Under the pieces are notes generated by a model. That model was not told where the DNA came from. It did not search any database and was given only the letters and a program-made list of their open reading frames with translations. A program made the position numbers and the translations under genes. This document shows positions 58,928 through 64,000 of a DNA stretch of 64,000 nt, piece after piece (within the stretch, counting starts at the first letter, position 1; each line of letters starts with the position of its first letter). Source of the DNA: JAJDXW01 sp965202895 (GTDB lineage: Bacteria; Pseudomonadota; Gammaproteobacteria; HK1); NCBI GenBank assembly GCA_965202895.1, contig OZ241901.1:1798001-1862000 (forward strand), read 5' to 3'.

Positions 58928-60534
58928 GCGGCCGCCCCCGCGCCCACTCGGGCCCCGGCCGGGGCGGCCGCGGTCAGTCCATGGGCGGCGCGCAGGAGGG
59001 CCGGCTCGCTCGCGTCGCGGGCCGCGATCTCGTCCACGATCTCACCGCCGAAGATGACCAGCACCCGATCGCATACCGCCCGGACCTCCTCCAGCTCCGA
59101 GGTGTAGAGGAGGATCGCGGCCCCCGCCGCCGAGAGGTCCTGCAGGAGCCGGTAGATCTGCCGCTTGGTGCGGACGTCGATCCCGCGCGTCGGATCGAAG
59201 CAGAGCAGGGTATTCGCGCTCGCGGCGATCCAGCGCGCGAGCGCGACCTTCTGCTGGTTTCCGCCCGAAAGCCGCCGTACCTCGGACTGGGCGCGGGTGT
59301 CGATGCGGAGCCGTTCGACCGCGCCGTCCACCTTGCGGCGCTCGCCGCGCACGTCGATGAGCCCCCATCGCCGCAGACGGGCCGAGAACGGCAGAGCGAC
59401 GTTCTCGCGAACGGAGCGCTGCATGAGGAGGGCCTCGGCGCGGTTGGCGGGCACGAGCACGATGCCGGCCGCGATCGCGTCCGCCGGGTGGTGGAAGCGG
59501 ACCGGCTTCCCGTTCACCAGCAGTGCTCCGCCGTCCGGGCGGCGCGCTCCGGCCAGGACGTCGAAGAGCGGGTCCTGGCCCTGGCCCTCCAGCCCGACCA
59601 GGCCCAGCACCTCGCCCGGATGGAGCTTCAGGGACACGTTCTCGAGCCTTCGGCCCAGGCGAAGGCCGCGCGCTTCCAGGCGGGCGGGTGCGCGTCGCGT
59701 CCGGGCCGCCGCCGGGCCACCGTTCCCGCGCTCCGGCCTCGGCCCCGGCCCGGACCACGCCCCGACGGCGGCCCCCCCGGTCTCTTCCGCCGGCCCTCCG
59801 CCGAGCATCAGGGCCACGAGCGCCTCTTCGGCGCCGGCGCCCACCGCATCCAGCACCCCGACCGTCTCGCCGTCCCGGAGCACCGTCGCCCGGCCGCACA
59901 CGGACTCGATCTCCGCCAGGCGATGCGAGATGTAGACGACCGACCGCCCGGTCTTCCGGTAGCCGCGCACCAGATCGAGGACCCGGCGGCTCGAGTCGGC
60001 GGGGAGCGCCGCGGTCATCTCGTCCAGCAGCAGGACGTCCGGCTCCGCGGCGAGCGCCCGCGCGAGGTCGATGACGTGCAGGGTCGCGAGCGGCAGGTCG
60101 CGGGCAAGGGTGGTCCGGTCCGGACAGGGAACGCCGAGCGCGCGCATCCACCGGTCGAAGGCGTCGGCCGGGGTCTTCGTGAGGCGCAGGTTCGACCCCA
60201 CGTCCAGGTCCGGGACGAGGGACGGCTCCTGGTATACGCACGCGATCCCGGCCCGGCGGGCGTCGCCCGGAGAGCGGGCGTCGAAGACCTCGCCGCGGAC
60301 CCTGATGCGGCCCGCGGTGGGCCGGACGGCACCGGTCAGGATCTTGACCAGGGTGGACTTCCCGGCGCCATTCGCGCCGAGCAGTGCATGGACCTCGCCG
60401 GGACGGACGGCGAGCGAAGCCCCCCGGAGCGCCCGCACCGCGCCGTAGTGCTTGACGACCCCGGTCGCTTCGAGGAGGAAACCGTCCGCGTTCACCGCCC
60501 GATCCGTTCGGGAAGGAAGTCCGAATCCCCGCAT
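58924..60534 (-). CDS. Sugar ABC transporter ATPase with two nucleotide-binding domains (RbsA-like)
   Basis: Tandem-domain ATPase of 536 aa. Domain 1 has Walker A GANGAGKSTLVKIL, Walker B DVLLLDEMTAAL and His in VVYISHRLAEIE. Domain 2 has a degenerate Walker A (GLEGQGQDPLFDVL) and signature LSGGNQQKVALARWIA, as is normal for RbsA/XylG. The linker (GAWSGPGPRPERGNGGPAA) is Gly/Pro-rich and longer than usual. ATG at 60532-60534 (MRGFGLPSRT) is chosen; the open frame continues upstream without similarity. It lies 205 bp downstream of the binding-protein gene, an interval of Pro/Gly-type low-complexity DNA. Confidence 0.93.
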   Translation of the reverse strand: MRGFGLPSRTDRAVNADGFLLEATGVVKHYGAVRALRGASLAVRPGEVHALLGANGAGKSTLVKILTGAVRPTAGRIRVRGEVFDARSPGDARRAGIACVYQEPSLVPDLDVGSNLRLTKTPADAFDRWMRALGVPCPDRTTLARDLPLATLHVIDLARALAAEPDVLLLDEMTAALPADSSRRVLDLVRGYRKTGRSVVYISHRLAEIESVCGRATVLRDGETVGVLDAVGAGAEEALVALMLGGGPAEETGGAAVGAWSGPGPRPERGNGGPAAARTRRAPARLEARGLRLGRRLENVSLKLHPGEVLGLVGLEGQGQDPLFDVLAGARRPDGGALLVNGKPVRFHHPADAIAAGIVLVPANRAEALLMQRSVRENVALPFSARLRRWGLIDVRGERRKVDGAVERLRIDTRAQSEVRRLSGGNQQKVALARWIAASANTLLCFDPTRGIDVRTKRQIYRLLQDLSAAGAAILLYTSELEEVRAVCDRVLVIFGGEIVDEIAARDASEPALLRAAHGLTAAAPAGARVGAGAAA

Positions 60535-60739
60535 GGCGCGAGCCTCTTTCGGGGGCCGCCGATCCGTCCGGGCGGCGGCGGGGGGCCGTGCCCCCGCCCG
60601 CTGCATCGGCGCGGCTTCGGCCGCGGCTTCGGCGCCGCTCCCGGCTCGGACGGGCGCCCCGTACCGCGGGGGCCGACGCCCTCGCGGTGCGGGTCGGTGG
60701 GATGCGCGGGCTCGGAGGCTTCCCGACGTTTCCGTGGAG

Positions 60740-61786
60740 CTACTCGCCCGGCCCGCGGCAAGCGAGGATCCGGCCCTTGTCGTAGTCGGTCCAGCCGGGG
60801 ACGGTGATGCCGAGCGGCCAGGTCCCGGGAATGTCGGGATCGGCCACTTCCGCGAGCTGCGCCTTGCCGGCGGCGGTCGCGTTCTGCCACAGCTCGGGGG
60901 TCACGAGGGTCACCTTGTCCACGGCCTCCCCCGCGAGGATCTTGAGCGCGAGGGCGAGGCCGGCGCCCCCGACCGAGGCCGGATTCGTGACCGCGGCGCC
61001 GACGAGACCCTCCTCGTTCACGAGCTGGGAGACGAAGCCGCTGCCGTCCGCGCCCACGATCGGGACGAAGGGTTTGCCGGCGTCCTTGAAGGCATCGACG
61101 ATGACGTTGTCGATCCCGGAGGTCCACACCCCGTCGAATGCGAGCCCGCTCGCGAAGATGTCGTTGATCTGCTGCACGCCGGTCGCCTGGTCCCAGCCGG
61201 TCTGGGTTTCCGCGGCCACTTCGACCGCGCCGTTCGTCTCCGCGATGGCCCGATCGAAGCCGTTCCTGCGGTCGTTGTCGGCGGGCGCGCCCGCGGCGCC
61301 GCCCATGTACACCACCTTGCCGGCGCCGCCGATGGCCTCGACCAGCCACCTGGCCCCGAGATAGGCGTATTCCTCCTGGTTGTTGGCGAGCAGGTACGCG
61401 GAGGGTTCGGTGACCGCCTGATCCACGACCACCACCGGAATGCCGGCGTTCGTAGCGTCCCGGATCGCGGCGTTCACCGCGTCCGGCCCCGCCGGATTCA
61501 CGATGACGGCGTCCACCCCGGCCGCGACGAGGTTGCGGATGTCTTCGAGCTGTCCCGCGGCGTCGGTGTTGCGGTGCTGGATGTTGAGGCTCTCGACCTT
61601 GCCGGACACGAGGGCCTGCGCCTTGATGGAGCAGATCATCTCCTCGCGCCAGCCGTTGCCGGTGATGGTGTTCGACACCCCGATCACGTAGCCGTCCGCG
61701 GACGCCGTGGAGACCGCGCCCGACAGGGAGAGCAGGGCGGCGGCAGCCGCGGCCGCCGCCGGATGGATGGATCGCTTCGCGTTCAT
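60740..61786 (-). CDS. Sugar/polyol periplasmic binding protein (RbsB-like)
   Basis: Periplasmic receptor of 348 aa (Peripla_BP_4 type). A signal peptide (AAAAAAAALLSLSGAVSTASA) leads to GYVIGVSNTITGNGWREEMI. Hinge motifs LVAAGVDAVIVNPAGPDAVN, GIPVVVVDQAVTEPSAYLLA and a C-terminal YDKGRILAC follow. The ATG is at 61784-61786. Motifs agree with ribose, inositol or related ligands; choice among these is not possible by eye. First transport gene after the TIM-barrel gene. Confidence 0.93.
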   Translation of the reverse strand: MNAKRSIHPAAAAAAAALLSLSGAVSTASADGYVIGVSNTITGNGWREEMICSIKAQALVSGKVESLNIQHRNTDAAGQLEDIRNLVAAGVDAVIVNPAGPDAVNAAIRDATNAGIPVVVVDQAVTEPSAYLLANNQEEYAYLGARWLVEAIGGAGKVVYMGGAAGAPADNDRRNGFDRAIAETNGAVEVAAETQTGWDQATGVQQINDIFASGLAFDGVWTSGIDNVIVDAFKDAGKPFVPIVGADGSGFVSQLVNEEGLVGAAVTNPASVGGAGLALALKILAGEAVDKVTLVTPELWQNATAAGKAQLAEVADPDIPGTWPLGITVPGWTDYDKGRILACRGPGE

Positions 61787-61905
61787 GGGATGGTTTCTCC
61801 TTGGGTCTTCGGAGGTCGGGAAGAGGGGAGGCGGGGTTCGCCGGACGGCGGCCGCCCGACGGGGCGGCCCGCAGTTCCGGTTCGTTCGACCCCGGCCCGG
61901 AAACG

Positions 61906-62820
61906 TCATTTGACGTAGGGACGGAGTACGTCGCGGGCGAGCAGGAATCCGCGCTTCACCAGATCGTCCGTGCCCTCGAACTTCCGGTCCTCGTGCTCGA
62001 TGATGACGTGCCCGTCGTAGCCCGCCCGGTACAGGGCGGAGAAGACGGTGCTCCAGTGCACGTCGCCCAAGCCCGGCATCCGCGGGACCTGCCAGCCGAT
62101 GCCGGACGAGAAGGTACCGTGCTCGTACAGGCCGTCGTGGTCGATCATCACGTCCTTCGCCTGCATGTGGAGGATGTGCGGACCGAACTCCCCGATGAAA
62201 CGGGCCTGATCGATCATCAGCCAGACGAGGTGCGAGGGGTCGTAGTTGAGCCCCACCGTGCCGCCCCACTCCTCCAGGATGCGGCGCCAGATGCGCGGCG
62301 AATGGGCGATGTTGTGCCCGCCCGGCCACTCGTCGTAGCTGAAGATCATCGGGCAGTTCTCGAAGGTGAGCTTCACCCCGTGGTCGGCGGCGAAGCGGAC
62401 CACGTCCGGCCAGACGTCGAGCGCCCGGCGCCAGTTGTCGTCCACGTGCAGTGCGCCGTCGCCGCCGCAGAACGTGTTCACCACCGGCACTTCCATCCGG
62501 GCGGCGGCCACGACGACCTTCTTCAGGTGCCCGATGACCAGGTCCCGGTGGGCGGGGTCGGGGTGGAGCGGGTTCGGGTAGTAGCCGAGCCCGGAGACGG
62601 AGAGCCCCTTCCCGGCGAGGGCGGAGCGGATCTCCCGGACCTCGTCCTTCGATGCGGTCGCCGCGTCGATGTGGGTCGTCCCCGCGTAGCGCCGGGCCGG
62701 GCCGGTGGACTTCGGCCAGCACGCGATCTCCAGGCTCTCGAAGCCGGCCGAGGCGGCCCAGTCGGCCACCTCCATGAGGGGGGTCCCGGGAAACGGGGCG
62801 GTCAGAAAGCCGAGCTGCAA
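61906..62820 (-). CDS. Xylose-isomerase-like TIM-barrel sugar epimerase/isomerase
   Basis: A 304-aa protein of the AP-endonuclease 2/xylose isomerase-like family (IolE, IolI, ketose-3-epimerase relatives). Metal-ligand motifs are present: Glu in LTFENCPM, Asp/His in LNYDPSHLVW, His and Asp in ILHMQAKDVM, and Glu in HVIIEHEDRK. It starts TTG at 62818-62820 with AGGAG about 7 bases upstream, giving MLQLGFLTAPFPG as usual. It is 52 bp downstream of a Gfo/Idh/MocA gene. The pair suggests oxidation of a sugar or cyclitol followed by isomerisation or dehydration. Confidence 0.9.
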   Translation of the reverse strand: MQLGFLTAPFPGTPLMEVADWAASAGFESLEIACWPKSTGPARRYAGTTHIDAATASKDEVREIRSALAGKGLSVSGLGYYPNPLHPDPAHRDLVIGHLKKVVVAAARMEVPVVNTFCGGDGALHVDDNWRRALDVWPDVVRFAADHGVKLTFENCPMIFSYDEWPGGHNIAHSPRIWRRILEEWGGTVGLNYDPSHLVWLMIDQARFIGEFGPHILHMQAKDVMIDHDGLYEHGTFSSGIGWQVPRMPGLGDVHWSTVFSALYRAGYDGHVIIEHEDRKFEGTDDLVKRGFLLARDVLRPYVK

Positions 62821-62872
62821 GACGGTTCTCCTGGTTGCCGGCCGGCCGTTCCGCCGGCTGTTCGCGGGTGGT

Positions 62873-64000
62873 TCAGGGGAGGGCGACCTCCGCCCAGCGC
62901 CCCTCGCGGGCGCTCCGGGCGATGGCGTCACCGACGAGCAGCCCGTAGTGCCCGTCCTCGAAGGTGGCGTAGAGCGGGTCCGCCGGCGGGGTGCCGGCGA
63001 GGATCGCGCGGTAGACCTCGCGGTAGAGGGCGTGGAAGGTGTCGGCGAACCCTTCCACGTGGCCGCCCGGCAGGGACGCCGCGGCGACACCGGCCGGGTT
63101 CATCAGCTCGGGGCCGCGCTGCAGGATCTCGTTGGGGCGGCCGCGGTGGCCGATCCAGAGGTGGTCGGGGGTCTCGGAGTCCCACGCCGCGGCCGACTCC
63201 GAACCGTCCACCTCCCATTGCAACAGGTTCTTGCGCCCGGCGCTCACCTGGCTCACCGCCACCGAGCCGCGCGCCCCGTTGGCGAAGCGGAGCAGGATGA
63301 GCGCCGCATCCTCGGTACCGATTTCGCGCGGGATCGTATCGGCGGCGCGCTCGGCGGAGAACGTCTCGACCGGCCCGGCCGGCTGCCGGCGCACCTTCAC
63401 GAAGGTGGCGAGATCGGCCATTACCGCGGTGACGCGCGCCCCGGTCACGAAGCTCATGAGGTCGATCCAGTGCGAGCCGACGTCTCCCACGGCGCGGAGG
63501 CTTCCGCCGTGTTCGGGCTCCAGCCGCCAGTTCCAGTCGGTGTCGCGAAGGAGCCAGTCCTGGAAGTACCGCCCGGTGACGAGGCGCGGCTCGCCCAGCG
63601 CGCCGTCCCGGACCATCCGGCGGGAGTGCTGGTTGAGCGGGTAGAAGCGGATGTTGAAGTTGACGGCGGCGATGCGGCCGCTCGCGGCGGCGAGCCGCAC
63701 CAGCTCGGCGGACTCGTCCGAGCCGACCGCGAGCGGTTTCTCGCAGACCACGTGCCGGCCGGCGGCGAGGATCGCCTTCACCTGCGGGAAGTGGACGTGG
63801 TTGGGGGAGGTGACGTGAACGACGTCCACGGAGGCGTCATCTACGAGGGCTTCCAGGGACGGGTAGGCCACCGGGACGCCGATCTCCTTCGCCCGTTCGG
63901 CGCCGCGCTCCGGGCTGCTTCCGAGCAGGCCGCGGACATCGACCCCCAGGCGGCGCAACGCCTCCACGTGGACCGTACCGATGAAGCCGCTGCCGATCAC
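62873..64000 (-). CDS. Gfo/Idh/MocA-family oxidoreductase 2 (5' end outside window)
   Basis: NAD(P)-dependent dehydrogenase, 375 residues seen. The visible start VIGSGFIGTVHVEALRRLGV is the Rossmann glycine motif itself, so a few N-terminal residues lie beyond the window edge; the GTG there is not the start. The catalytic HVVCEKPLAVGSDESAELV holds the canonical EKP, unlike the other member of this operon. AVGDVGSHWIDLMSF and the C-terminal GHYGLLVGDAIARSAREGRW are typical of inositol-2-dehydrogenase-like enzymes. It appears to be the first gene here of the sugar operon that runs leftward to 55.5 kb. Confidence 0.92.
   Translation of the reverse strand: MIGSGFIGTVHVEALRRLGVDVRGLLGSSPERGAERAKEIGVPVAYPSLEALVDDASVDVVHVTSPNHVHFPQVKAILAAGRHVVCEKPLAVGSDESAELVRLAAASGRIAAVNFNIRFYPLNQHSRRMVRDGALGEPRLVTGRYFQDWLLRDTDWNWRLEPEHGGSLRAVGDVGSHWIDLMSFVTGARVTAVMADLATFVKVRRQPAGPVETFSAERAADTIPREIGTEDAALILLRFANGARGSVAVSQVSAGRKNLLQWEVDGSESAAAWDSETPDHLWIGHRGRPNEILQRGPELMNPAGVAAASLPGGHVEGFADTFHALYREVYRAILAGTPPADPLYATFEDGHYGLLVGDAIARSAREGRWAEVALP

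Noticed and set aside
1..64000. tRNA, rRNA, riboswitch and prophage or insertion-sequence genes
   Set aside because: The gaps were scanned by eye for cloverleaf sequences, transposase motifs and long conserved RNA elements, and none was convincing. Structured RNAs without strong sequence signatures could still be missed.

Overview
The window is very GC-rich (roughly 70% by eye) and densely packed. Many genes are joined by ATGA, GTGA or TTGA stop/start overlaps. The order yebC-ruvC-ruvA-ruvB followed by tolQ-tolR-tolA-tolB-pal-cpoB (7.0-16.1 kb), together with periplasmic binding proteins and a Tol-Pal system, points to a Gram-negative proteobacterium, most likely a gammaproteobacterium. The usual ybgC between ruvB and tolQ is absent, and a 113-bp nested palindromic element sits in that gap. 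The many ABC importers and oxidative catabolic genes suggest a heterotroph that lives on small organic compounds.

Layout. 0-6.9 kb: a branched-chain-amino-acid-type (Liv) ABC importer on the minus strand, with a solitary binding-fold protein, an ECHDC3-like crotonase-family gene, and a membrane adenylate/guanylate cyclase inserted antisense between livM and livG. 7.0-16.1 kb: Holliday-junction and Tol-Pal housekeeping genes on the plus strand. 16.4-28.95 kb: eleven consecutive minus-strand genes, made of a complete second Liv importer (K,H,M,G,F), two SDRs, a frameshifted PLP aminotransferase, HyuA/HyuB (hydantoinase/5-oxoprolinase family) and RidA. 29.4-30.9 kb: an AAA ATPase fused to a PD-(D/E)XK-like domain. 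31.2-41.8 kb: a second catabolic cluster around a strong 8+9+8 palindromic operator, with ALDH and an SDR leftward and PhyH dioxygenase, GMC oxidoreductase, class III aminotransferase, HyuA and HyuB rightward. 42.3-44.5 kb: a toxin/antitoxin-like islet with a PIN-domain protein, a 77-aa partner, a possible third small ORF and a small membrane protein. 45.0-55.4 kb: parts of a polar-amino-acid ABC importer and an amino-acid oxidase, interrupted by a plus-strand RND efflux pair, a muconate-lactonizing-type enolase and a DUF3565-DUF1971 fusion. 55.5-64 kb: a ribose-type sugar/polyol importer operon with two Gfo/Idh/MocA dehydrogenases and a xylose-isomerase-like TIM-barrel protein.

How it works together. 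Three and a half importers each sit beside catabolic enzymes, so the window reads as a series of uptake-plus-degradation modules attached to a conserved housekeeping block. The two HyuAB modules are the most interesting. Each combines ATP-dependent ring or amide opening with a PLP transaminase and SDR-type oxidoreductases, and an ATTGTYGACA motif lies upstream of both. Their substrates cannot be read from sequence.

A second theme runs through the whole window. Short GC-rich microrepeats (CCGGAG, CCGGAT and GTGATCGGGGCC-like units) occur in intergenic DNA and inside genes. They create Gly/Pro/Ala-rich N-terminal extensions or loops in RuvC, LivM, an SDR, HyuA, a class III aminotransferase, an ALDH and an ABC ATPase, and they coincide with the frameshift in the class I/II aminotransferase. 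All functional assignments come from reading motifs by eye. No database search was possible.
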